Part shown: piece after piece, positions 34,051 through 45,730 of the stretch
Layout: each line of letters starts with the position of its first letter
How positions within the stretch are numbered: the first letter of the stretch is position 1
From: Ziziphus jujuba
Lineage: Eukaryota; Streptophyta; Magnoliopsida; Rosales; Rhamnaceae
DNA: 64,000 nt
Reading direction: 5' to 3'
NCBI RefSeq assembly: GCF_031755915.1
Contig: NC_083387.1
Location: 7,446,501-7,510,500 of the forward strand
Translations under genes and position numbers: made by a program
Notes under the pieces: model-generated
The model's input: the letters and a program-made list of their open reading frames with translations, nothing else
What the model was told of the DNA's origin: nothing
Database searches by the model: none

Positions 34051-34616
34051 CCAAATGAAAAGTACCACTACAAAATATAGAAAACCATAGTTTACAAGAA
34101 TCTTCCTTTAAAATATTTAAAATTGATTATACAGCAAGGTGTTCACATATTTCCTGTACCCAAATCAGGCAGTACTAATGAGAAAGTGGCTAACTTTAGA
34201 AATTTTACATTATGTGGGGAAGCAAAACGCAAACCGATAAATCATGAGGATCGGTGACTTTTTACTTGTTTAGACTTGGGAGTATAATTGATAGTTCTTT
34301 GACTTGAGAGAATAAACCATATGAAAGTACAGGATACCAAAGCAAAATAGAGAGCTTTTAAAATTCTCAGCAATTTGCAACTTTAGGAATCATAAATTTG
34401 TTTATTTCGGAAGGTCGGCAGGATAAAAGCATGATATTATTCTATTCCCTTATGTTAAATTAGACACCGCCATTTCAAAGCCTTACCTCTTTTCAGATGG
34501 AGATTGATTCCCCATGTTTCCAAATCTTTCATTAAAAGCTCACAATTCTAACGCCAAACATATATCCATCAATTCCACCGAGCTGAGGCCCTCACCATCG
34601 TCAATATTCAATAACC

Positions 34617-36016
34617 ATGAACACCTACTCAACTCCTCCCTCAACCGCTGATTACAACAACCATAGCGTTAGTCCTTATGTTCAACTATCCAATTCATCT
34701 GGCAGGCGTGAGTTTTCCTGTTGCCATCTTTTTTATTATATCAATTAATCTTGTTCTAATTTTGTTATGGTTAATATAAACAGAAATCATACCATCTATA
34801 TTAGGTCGATATTTTAGTTGCAATTTTCATGGTTGTATGGTGGATCAAGGGATTTCAAAGGACTTGGACTAATTTGTTGGTTTTTCCAGGTCCTATGGTT
34901 AAGATGTTTGGCGTGTTCAACCGCTGTGGGAAAACAGTTGAAGATGCCACTAGAAAAGCAGAGAACATTGCAGACAATTTTTGGCATCACCGTGAGTTCT
35001 TTATTTAAAAACTTCCAATAATTCAATCCCTCATGCTTTTTAGTATTACTTTTATTATTATTATGCCAGATTAATTATGAAGATGTGTACATAATGCCAA
35101 GTTGCCACTTCTAACCTTATTTTTTGCGATCCTAACTTTTCTCATGCTGCTAGAATTGAAGCCCATCTCAGTGATACTTGTAAGAAATTGGTTTCACTAA
35201 TTTTTACATCATCATGTTAAAATACAATTGACCAGTATTCTAACATGAAATACAACTTTTTTGCTTGTCACAGTGAAAGTTAGTTCTAGTTTCACCGATG
35301 CAGCTATGGCAAGGCTTGCTCAAGGAACAAAGGTTCTGGCTGAAGGGGGTCATGATAAGGTTTTCCATCAAACATTTCATAACTTACCAGGAGAGAAGCT
35401 CTTACACACATATGCCTGCTATCTATCAACCACTACTGGACCTGTTATTGGGACACTTTATATATCCAATAGGAGAATAGCCTTTTGCAGTGATTTCCCA
35501 CTCTCTCTCTATTCTCCCGCAGGGAATCCAGAGTCCATGTATTACAAGGTACAAAAGCTAGCCTGAACACTAATAATAAAGCACAAAAATTAAAAGTTTA
35601 TAGCTTGTTGCCTTGGTTTTGTTGTTCATGGATCCTTCAGTCTTTATCCATTGCCAATTAGACCTTCATGGAGCCCAAGTTTTGAGACCTTGTTATGGAA
35701 CCAAGCCCAACCCAAATAGGAATTTATGACTTTTCTACATCCAAGTTTTTTTTTTTTTTTTAAATATATTTTTCTGGGTTTTAACAATAATTGTTTGAAT
35801 ACGTAGGTTGTGGTACAGATTGATCAATTGAGAGCAGTGAATCCTTGTGCAAACAGATGGAACCCATCAGAAAAATACATACATATGGTCACAAGGGATG
35901 ACCATCAATTCTGGTTCATGGGTTTCATATCATATGACAAGGCCATTAAGAATCTAAATGAAGTTTTACACCAATCTCGTGGTGAGAATCCTGGGGAACT
36001 CCGCAGGCAGATCTAA
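34617..36016 (+). CDS. GEM-like GRAM-domain protein (four exons)
   Basis: Exons 34617-34707, 34890-34991, 35274-35548 and 35807-36016 join in frame with GT..AG borders to give 225 residues. Exon 1 encodes a short Ser/Pro-rich tail (MNTYSTPPST...). Exon 2 encodes MVKMFGVFNRCGKTVEDATR and DNFWHH. Exon 3 starts the GRAM domain (TDAAMARLAQGTKVLAEGG, QTFHNLPGEKLLHTYACYLS, GTLYISNRRIAFCSD). Exon 4 finishes it (YIHMVTRDDHQFWFMGF). This is the plant GEM-like / FH-interacting protein 1 family, which includes GEM (GLABRA2 expression modulator) and ABA-responsive members. GRAM domains bind membrane lipids, so a membrane-associated regulator is likely; the exact role is not shown. A broken copy of exon 2 lies at 58762-58869. 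Confidence 0.92.
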
Positions 36017-36479
36017 GAAATAGAATTTGGGTGTCTTATCTATCACCTTTCGTATATTTATAGTCTATGCTTAATTAAGAATTTTCCTTCTTTTTTGTTA
36101 TGATATAATATTTGACACATATGTGCTGCTAGATAGTTGTTTGTTTGATGTCACAATGTCAATACATAAATGGAAGAAAGTGAATTATTATTGTAATATT
36201 TATAAACAATTACCAATTTACAATCTTTCAATGAATAAATATTTGGATTTTCTGTTTTCTTTTTTCTTTTTTTTTCTTTTTTTTTTTTAAAAAAAGGGGA
36301 AAAAGAGAAATAATCCAATAATCATATATGGAAGCCAAAAAAGGAAGAATCAATAATAAAAATTTGGTAGTATGTGAGTGGGTTTTTGGTGGAGGCAAAG
36401 TACAGCAAGCGTATGATTAGCAAGCGTATGATTTATTTTGATTTATTAGCCACATGGCAATTTCATGGCAGTTGAGGAG

Positions 36480-36735
36480 CTGAGAGGGAATTATTGACGG
36501 CTGCTTCCTTGCTGTCGGTATCCGCGTGTCACCCACAAATGACAAACAAATGGACACGTCAACCCAGTGGGGTCCACGTAGGCAAGGTACGGACGCCTAT
36601 CCTCATTGGCATCTGGCTGGTGCGTCGTAAAATGGGTCCCACAAGTGGGCTTCAATTAAGCCTGCTTTCGAAATGCCCGAGAGCGATGGATCCGCACTAA
36701 TTAGCATAGACCGCCGAAAAACGTAATCATTGAGA
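36480..36735. promoter_or_regulatory. GC-richer promoter-like island without an identified gene
   Basis: Composition changes sharply from the AT-rich flanks. It carries several ACGT cores (GACACGTCA near 36553, TCCACGTAGG near 36575), a pattern of stress-responsive plant promoters. An open frame starts MRMATNARLGSHVSFPKPTF at 36730, but it quickly runs into low-complexity sequence and no continuing exon is recognised. It may be a relic promoter plus first exon. Confidence 0.3.
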
Positions 36736-39700
36736 ATGGCGACAAACGCTCGTCTGGGTTCCCATGTCTCCTTTCCTAAGCCCACATTTCTTTGCATTAT
36801 CATACAAAATGCCATTCTTCTTCTTTCCCATTCTTCCCTAGTCCCTTTCTTCTTTTTCATATTTTTCTCTTCTTTTATTTTTTTGGGGCCATTTTTGGGA
36901 GGATTTTCCGGACCAAAAACATTACCAAAAAGCCTTTTGCTCCCTTGTCTATGTCCAAATAATAATAATAATAAAAATAATTGTTCCAATATATTAAATT
37001 ATTACTCATTCTTTTTATCAAAAATAAAATTGTATCCAATTAATCCAGGATCAAATTATATTCACCAATAAATCTGATAGATCCGATAATTACATAGTTT
37101 GTTAACATACATAACTGATCCTGAACTGAGATTTCTGGATAAAAAATTGATTATGTTATAAGTTGAACTATCACTATTTTACAAAACTTTTAAATTATAA
37201 TTTTTTAATATTAACTTAAATCATTATTTTTTCCCAAAAATTTAACTTTGAAAAGTGGATCATCCTTTTATTTGTATTATCTTACCAAATTGTGTATTGA
37301 AATTGAAGAAGTAAATTGCTAATTTAGAAGAACATCAAATAAAGTTGGAGAGATCTTCGAATCTTCAAATTAGTTTTCAAATTAGATATATGTACACATA
37401 CCATGTTTTAGACTATAAAAACGGCTTCAATAGTTCTTTATATTTTTAAAAAGTATAATTGTTAAAATAGAAAGCATCTAAAAGAATTTTAAAAAATAAA
37501 AAATATAAATTTATATCAAACTGCAAATGATCAATCTTCGTAAATAATTACTACTCACATTTTTTATTTTTTATTTTTCTCCTCCCTAAACCAAAATAGC
37601 ATTGAAAAAAATAAAATGTGAAATTATAATGAATAAATAAGTTCATTAGATGCTTGATATAGAGATTGGATCTAACTCTATACGTTTAAAGAGTTAAACC
37701 CTACTATTTATTTTAGTTATTTTAAGTCAGAAAATTCATTAAAATTATATTTTTATTTTAGTTAAATTCTATTTTTTTAATTTAAAAAATCCAATAAAAT
37801 TATGAAATAAGATATAATTCTCTAAATAAATAAAAAATAAAAAAATGAAGCTTTTGAAAAGCTTGTTAAAAAATGCTCTAAGCATCTTCTTTAGTCACTA
37901 TCCAAGCCACTCCATCTTCTTCCTGTTCCTCGACCTACCATAAAGTCCAAATCAAATAATAAAGTAATGTTTCCTGTTAAGTGTTCTTAACAAGAGAATG
38001 GAAAAAGGTATTCAGGAAAAAAGATGATACTCCAAAACGCTGCTGAGAATAACAATTAAGATCACATGACTAGTTAAGGTTGAAAATTTCGAATTGGTCT
38101 TAACGCTCAACCACCCAAAAAGTGTAAAAAAATTATATCGATTAGTCTTGTCATTTTGCCTTTAATATTCCATCCATGCATCTTCATAATTATCAAAAAT
38201 TAGAAAAATCTTTATTTAAATATAAATAAATTCTGAGGGCATGAATAGAAAAAAACCCATATTAATTGCTTTTTCACCTGAGGAATTAGATCCACACGTC
38301 CCCAACTTTTACCATATAATGGAAAAGCTTTTAAATTTCCCTTTGCTATTTGAGTTGCTGAATTCTTTACTTGGGGATTGTACTTTGTAAAGCATTCGAA
38401 AATTTTCTTTTATTGGCCAATAACATTATTCTCCACCGTGCTCTTTTATTAGGAGGTGCAGTTTTGTCCCGCATATTCATCGCTGTAGACTTTTGTGCAT
38501 TTGCCAAAAGATGATTGAGAAGCTGACAGCTCGCCAACTAGTCAGCTGATGTGCCTTCTTTTCTGTATTCTTATTTTCTTTTTCAAGGTCGGTCCCAATT
38601 TATCGGTTTTATTTGGTCCTAATCTAAGCTTCTTATATTTTATTAAAGAAGTCGTGGTTTGTAATTCATATATGGGCCTCGCTGTGGTCCCAATTGATTT
38701 AATAAAATATTTATTAAAAAGATAAAACAATTATGAAGTTCTTTCGTGCGTTAATTCTGGGTAATCTTAGCTTTTTTTATCTTTAATTTTTGCATCTTTA
38801 TTTGCCTTTTCAAATATAAAGATAATTATTCATAAAAAAAAAGTATAAAGATAATTTCATATCTAATATAATTTTGGTATATTATATATATATATATACC
38901 GTTTTTCTACGAGATGTGAGCCTTATATTATAAGGTATGTGTTTTGATCATGCTTGATAAAGAAAATCCGTGTTTGTGTTTGATTAAAAAAATTAAAAAG
39001 TGTTTTCTAATAAAAAAAAAATCAAAATTAAATGTGCTTATAAGAGAAGCACCAATTCAAATAATCATTTCAGGATTTTAAAAAAAATTACATTAAATAT
39101 ATTAATTAAAATATAAAAGTATTAAAAATAAATTTAAAAATATTTTTTATTGTGCATAATCAAATATTTTACTAAAATACTACTTAATTTATTAAACACT
39201 TATTAATAAAAGAGCAACAAAAAATAAGTATTTGCAAAAATTAATGCTTATTAAAATATATTTCCAAACACGTTCTTAGTTTTCAGTTAAAATAAATATA
39301 ATTAAATTTTTGACCCGAATAATGATAGGATTTGAACTTACATTTTTTGGTTAGGATACAAAATTCCTTACGAGTCCATAGATTGTTGAATAAATACACT
39401 TCTTTTTTTTTTTTTTGGCTGAAAATATGGGTTATATATATTTACAATTCAACGATGCTTGAAAGCTCTTTACCATTTCATGTTTTATATTTTGATTTAG
39501 GCATCTCAATATAGCATGAATATTTTCATACACGAAAAAGTTGGTATTTAAAACTAAATAATTATACCATAATTTTCTAATGAGAGAATCTATAATTGTA
39601 TTTAATGAAAGATGTTTATGCGACAAATACTAAGTTCATCACATCCTATCTATATTTTTTAGATATTAAATAAGGACTAACATTGATGCACTTGTTATTG

Positions 39701-41757
39701 TAATGATAAAAACAATAATAATAATAATATTGATGCATTTGTCACATAAAACGTTACTCTTTTTTTTTGGTTAAATGTTACATAAGCATTACTAATTAAT
39801 TTGACTAAATAAGATATTCTCATGAATGACTAAATTAACTCATAATTATTTGTTTTTCTATTATTTTTGAAAAATTTATTTACTGACCAAGAAAAATATG
39901 AAATCAAATTTGGAGGACATATATATATATATATATATTGTCGGTAGAAAGGAAATATAAGCTACTCAAGGTAGAAAGCAACATTTGACCGTCCATGTTT
40001 ACTGTGGAATGAATATACATATTACCAACTCGACCTAAATAGGTGACATATAAAAATTAAAATTTCTAGCCAGTATAATCTGTTTTATTTACTGATTACG
40101 GAGAATGAATTGAACCTTTCCAGTTTATTACTTTCATACCTTATACATTATTATATAATTGTTGAGCCCAAAGCTTTATAATTCAAACATGAGAAGTTAA
40201 CAGTCCAAAGCTTTAATTAGGTTTGATTATCCTCCTAAGTATCATATCATTATCTTCTTGAGCTATTAAACTAATTAACCATACTCAAGCAACTTCATCT
40301 TTAATTAAATAAACACTATCAGTGACAAAGAATCATTTTTCTCACATTCTTGCATCATCTTAGAAACCAACCACCTAATTCTTTGAATATATAATTTAGA
40401 GAATCCTAGCCATCATTATTTGTATCCACGTCATTATATATGTACTAATTTCCTATGCAACATATATAGGTATGGAATCAACAAACAAACAGAGGAAATC
40501 AAAAAAAATAATCAATGAGTTTGTTTTGTTGGCACATGCATGTACTAATAAGGCTTGCTTGATACTGTAATATAACCAGCTAGATGTAAAGCTATATCTT
40601 AACGAAAGGTCAAATTTGGAGGGTGTGTTTCACCCTCATTTTTTAAGCACAAGGACCCATTAATTATATGCAACTTGAATTTTATCCCCCCCCCCCCCAA
40701 ACAAAAAAAGAAAAAAGAAAAAAGAAAGGCATTAGCCAGTGAGAATCCACATAAAAAGTGTTTTATTTTACTTAACCTCCAAGTAAAGAGTGAAAATGCA
40801 CTGATTGACATGCATTAGACCAAAAAGTCATATATACATAATTTTTATGCACAAAATCGCCATCTTACATAAGTATGTTTGACTTTATGGTATACTTCCA
40901 GTCTTCCTCTAAAAGATACTCCTACTTAAAACTTGAGCTATAAATCACTTATTTATTTATTTATTTTTAGGCGATCATACCTAACCTATATGTTTGTGAT
41001 CCCCTCTATAGGTTTTATCGATTTCAGGAGTTAAGATTGTGCTATATGGTTAGAAATTCTCATATGATCCTTGAGAAGGTCAAGAATTAATTAGGTCCCT
41101 TACCTAATTTACAAAAAGTATTAATGTCTTTCCTTTTTCTTTCCTAAATTTATATATCTCAATGTTTGACAAAGACTAAGAAACTAGTTGAATTGTCTGA
41201 ATTTGATCAATCAAAAATATATTCCACCTAAAAAATTTTGCCATTAAATTTCTCATCCTCTTCCTTGTTCTCCTCCTCCTGTCGTGGCTTGGACATAAAA
41301 TTACTGTCCGTGGTTCAATGACTGGGTCATACTCTCTCTCTCTCTCTCTCTCCCCTTTATGTTTCCAGAGAATGACACGTATCGTCTTCTGTTTCCCACA
41401 TGCACATTGATCTGATACTACATCAAATGGAAATTCAAAACCAAAACAAAATTGCACTTCTAACCAATTTATAATAGTGTGTAAGGCCGAACACATTGAT
41501 AAAAACAAGATATAAATACTTAAAAAATAAAAATATTAATAATAAAATAATAATAATAATAAAAACTTATAATCTACAGTAACAGATCCCTGAGTTGATG
41601 GATCTCTCCGACTGAACTGAGTAGTCTGCAAGTTTCTCCACCAAGCCTTCATACTTCTTGCCAGCTGTTCACACGCACTGAGCTTCGTGCTCGCTACGCG
41701 ATGGACTATATGCGACGCGGTGCGGTGCGGTGCGGTGCTACCTACTATTACCTCCTT

Positions 41758-42275
41758 GCTAAATTCTAATTAATTATTTTGGTCTCAAATCCTGTATATC
41801 AAATAATTTGTTGGTTTACTTTTATAATTCTCTTGCTCATTTAAAAATTTTCTTACCTATAATTATACTTATTTGAATATGTAATTAAAAATATTTTAAT
41901 ATATATTATCTAGTAAATAAATTTAATTGATAGTTTGATGGCTAGTTTACCATTTATTTTTATTTTTTATACTAATAAATAATTAATTTATTTTGTAATA
42001 GTCCACTTCTTTTTTTTTTCCCCTTCATGCTAAACTATGATTAATCATTTTGGAATATTCCTTAAATTTATTTATTGGTTTATTTTTATGACTTATTTAT
42101 CCATTTAAAAATTTACTTAAACATATTTATAAATATATAATCAATAATATTTTAATATATATTATTTAATAAATAAATTTGATTAATATCTTGATTTCCA
42201 TAACCTAATTTACCATTGCTTTCATTTTTTGTACTAACAAATAATTAATTTATTTTGTAATAAACCACTTTCTTT
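41758..42275. repeat. diverged ~258-bp tandem duplication
   Basis: Two AT-rich copies with a 258-bp offset share TTTTAATATATATTAT near 41893 and 42151, TAATTAATTTATTTTGTAAT near 41980 and 42240, and a common order of intervening words. Divergence shows it is old. Confidence 0.75.
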
Positions 42276-43102
42276 GTTGGATTACGGCTTATATTCCTCA
42301 TTTGTAGCGAAAATAACCCACACATTTTCATCCCCTATATTTTCTGCGCCGGGCTAGTTCTAACACGGATAATATATGACAAAAGAGGAATATGCTTTGA
42401 TTTTGACAAATTAATATATTTCTTTTTTACTTTTCGAATGAATGATTAAGCTATTAAGTTCGTTGTGGAAGCCCAAACCCAAAAAAAAAAAAAAAAAAAA
42501 AAAATCGTTTTCAAATTTTTTGTTTTTTTTTTTGTTTTATAAGAATAATCTGTGGACTAAAAACAGATTTTAAACTCGTTCAACAAACTGACATATGAGT
42601 ATAAACTAAAGAAAATATAGTTTTTTAAAACAAAATCTTATGTAGTTAAATTAATTAATATATTCTGAATCAATCAGCTGCCTCTTTTGAAAAGAAGAAC
42701 AACAATAAATTCGGTAAAAAAAAAAAAAAACAAAAAAAATCCAACTGAAACAACGAATGCATTTATGACAGATAAATTAAATATTTAGAAGGTACAAAAA
42801 ATTCTACGTGGAATAAAAGTACACGCAATTTACCATGACCGAAGAAAAAAAAACAATGGCAGTAAATGGATATTTATTAGTAAACACAAGGCATTTACTT
42901 CAGGACATGTATACGTGGCACCATAATAATTAAGGGAAAGTTAAGGATAAGAGTGAAAAATCCGGAAGGAAAGTAATTAGAGAGAGAGAGAGTGCAAAGC
43001 GTGTGTGTGTGTGTGGTGTTATTCAGTTTTTCAGTTCATAGAATTACTGAGAATAGAAGCGGAGAGAAAGAGAGAAAAGAAAAATAGAGAAATAGAGGAA
43101 GA

Positions 43103-43105
<3 letters not shown>

Positions 43106-43140
<35 letters not shown>
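43106..43140. repeat. (GA)n microsatellite in the PUB9-like 5' leader
   Basis: An essentially pure GA run about 125 bp upstream of the chosen start codon, following GA-rich DNA from 43060. GA/CT runs are common in plant 5' leaders. Confidence 0.9.
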
Positions 43141-43144
<4 letters not shown>

Positions 43145-43264
43145 AGAGAATGAAACAGAGTGTTCTCATTATCATTCTCTGCTTCGCAATCCTCGGTAAA
43201 ACGTCTTCTTAAGGTGTTATCGGAGACGGCGACGACGACGGCGATTATCGATCCGACTGATCCG

Positions 43265-43727
43265 ATGGCGAAGACGGACGTCTCCGATTCTGATCCAACG
43301 TTGATGGCTAAAGCGACCGAATTGAAGAAAGAATTGCAGAGACTGGTGAAGGCTATCGTCGACGATGAGGATTATACCGCTGAAACAATCGATCAGGCTA
43401 AAGACGCTCTCTCTTCTCTCAAAGAACTCAAACTGAGGAAGCGATCGCCGTCTTTGAAGCTCCATGAGACTCTGTCTTGTCCTGAGGAATTTCGATGTCC
43501 ACTCTCTAAGGAGTTGATGAAAGATCCAGTGATTGTGTCTAGTGGCCAGGTTAGTCCTCTCCGGTTTCGGTTCAGTGTGTTTTTTCCCCCCTTCTGCTTG
43601 TTCTCTGAGAAAAAAACAAAAAGAAATAAAATAAATGAATAAAAAAAAGAACTGAAATTTTGGATGTCCGAAATATTCGTTCTCTCGCTCCTTTTTTTTT
43701 TTTTTTCATCGTCATTTGGATTAATTT

Positions 43728-43758
<31 letters not shown>

Positions 43759-45730
43759 CCTTTGTTTCAGCATTTTCAAACTAATTAGCGCAATGAATAT
43801 GTAAGAATTTTTATTTCTTTCACTTTCGTCTGTTTTCTTACCAAGATATTGAAGGTCAATGCTTCTTGAGACGTTTTTTAATTGTTTTTTAACCACTCTG
43901 TTTTGGAATTTTTGCAAGTTCACTTTTTCTTGAATTTTTATAATTCATGTCAAGCTGATAAATGTGGGAAAGTAAAATGCTTTTCAATACTGTTCTTGTC
44001 GTATTCATTAATTCGGACCTCGGAAATACAAGCTACCTGCTGAATTCTTGCATTCTTTGACTTGAGATTTATTTGATTCATACGAAATAAAAACACAATT
44101 TATACAATTCTATTTGCCATTTTCTTCTTGTAACCAAGTGGTAGAGGATTTATTTGATTCTATTTGCTATTCTGTTTGTTTCATTTCTTTGATTAACAAT
44201 CCGTGGAATTTTGATTTATAGGACGTATATACAGTACAGTAGCGTTAGAATTTGTGTTTTTTCTTGGTAGTATTTTCCTTTTTCTCCATTGATTTTGAAG
44301 GGCATCAAAGGCATGCTTGATTAATTAGTTCGCTGTATTGAATTACTGTTGTAGATAATGACAGAATTAGAAAAGGAAAGATTTAGTTCTTTCTTGAGAA
44401 CTGTTGATGATCTCTGAAGTTTAAAGGTGGATTCAAGTAAAAACAATTTCACAACTTTTCATAGAAGGATATTTAAGAAATTCTGGTTGGTTGGAGCCTG
44501 TTTGTTTTAACCCAAGTGATGCAGTTTTTTTCCCCTTTATTCAATTTCAATGTGTTCCTCTTGATGTATGTTTCATGGTTGCTATAGGAGTATAGTTGCC
44601 GTGAATGTTATTAATTAGTATCGATTTCTTGTTTATTTTGACAGACATATGATAGAGCGTTCATCCAGAAATGGTTAAAAGCAGGCAACAGGATATGCCC
44701 TCGTACCCAGCAAGTTCTGTCAGACACAAGCCTAATTCCCAATCACTTGATCCGGGAGATGATATCGCAGTGGTGCAAGAGTCGAGGGCTCGAGTTGTTG
44801 GATCCTGCTCACTACGTAAATGATGATGTTGTAACAGCAGCTGATCGAGACCATTTTATTTCTTTGCTTGAGAAGGTTTCTTCATCGGTGTCTGAGCAGA
44901 AAGAAGCTGCAAAGGAGCTTCGACTATTGACGAAGAGGATGCCATCGTTCCGGGCTCTTTTCGGTGAGTCTCAGGATGCCATCCCTCAATTGCTTAATCC
45001 ACTTTCACAAGGCGAGTCTCTAAGCGATACTCAATTGGAACTTCAAGAAGATTTGATTACCACTCTCCTAAATCTTTCCATCCATGACAACAACAAGAAG
45101 CTCGTCGCAGAAACCCCCATGGTGATACCTTTACTTATGGATGCATTGAGAACGGGAACCATTGAGACAAGGAGCAATGCAGCTGCAGCCCTTTTCACGT
45201 TGTCGGCTATTGATTCCAATAAGGCACTCATAGGGAAATCCGGTGCACTGAAACCGCTTATTGACCTATTGGAGGAGGGGCATCCATCATCGGTGAAGGA
45301 TGTTGCCTCAGCAATTTTTAATTTATGCATCATCCATGAGAACAAGGCAAGAGCTGTGCGCGATGGCGCGGTAAGAGTGATTGTGAATAAAATAGTGAAC
45401 CGCATGTATGTGGATGAATTGCTGGCTATCCTCGCAATGCTTTCGAGCCATCAGAAGGCTCTAGAAGAGATGGGGGAGCTAGGAGCTGTTCCTTGCTTGC
45501 TTAACATTATCAGGGAGAGTAGTTGTGGTCGTAACAAGGAAAATTGCATTGCGATCCTCTACACTATATGTTTCAATGATCGAACCAAGTGGAAGGAATT
45601 GAGGGAAGAGGAGAAGACTTATGGAACAATATCTGAGCTTGCTAAGAGTGGCACTTCCAGGGCTAAGAGAAAAGCAAATGGGATTCTCGAGAGATTGAAC
45701 AGGGCTGTTAACTTGACGCATACTGCGTGA
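43265..45730 (+). CDS. PUB9: PUB9-like U-box/ARM-repeat E3 ubiquitin ligase (two exons)
   Basis: Exon 1 is 43265-43549 (95 codons) and exon 2 is 44645-45730, with a 1095-bp GT..AG intron in phase 0; the product is 456 residues, close to the ~460 of Arabidopsis PUB9. The N-terminus MAKTDVSDSDPT matches that family, so 43265 is preferred over an in-frame ATG at 43160 that would add 35 residues. The U-box spans about residues 73-147 (CPEEFRCPLSKELMKDPVIV, split by the intron after VSSGQ, then TYDRAFIQKWLKAGNRICP). ARM repeats fill the rest (LLNLSIHDNNKKLV, ALFTLSAIDSNKALIGKSGA, AIFNLCIIHENKARAVRDGA). The protein ends NLTHTA, as I recall for PUB9. It transfers ubiquitin from an E2 to substrates bound by the ARM repeats. 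The next gene, CHIP, is convergent. Confidence 0.94.

Larger units (their letters stand above)
36017..43000. other. long intergenic region, mostly AT-rich
   Basis: Apart from the GC-richer island at 36480-36735 and the tandem duplication at 41758-42275, it holds AT-rich DNA, homopolymers and AT microsatellites (38884-38899, 39920-39938). The motif GCGGT is repeated four times at 41716-41738. No exon or RNA gene is recognised. Confidence 0.5.

Noticed and set aside
36730..37071. 113-codon open frame starting MRMATNARLG
   Set aside because: The first 20 residues look like a possible transit-peptide exon, but the rest is low complexity and no downstream exon is found.
43160..43264. Upstream in-frame ATG extending the PUB9-like protein by 35 residues
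   Set aside because: Known PUB9-type proteins begin at the MAKT position as far as I remember, so 43265 is preferred; the longer form cannot be excluded without cDNA.
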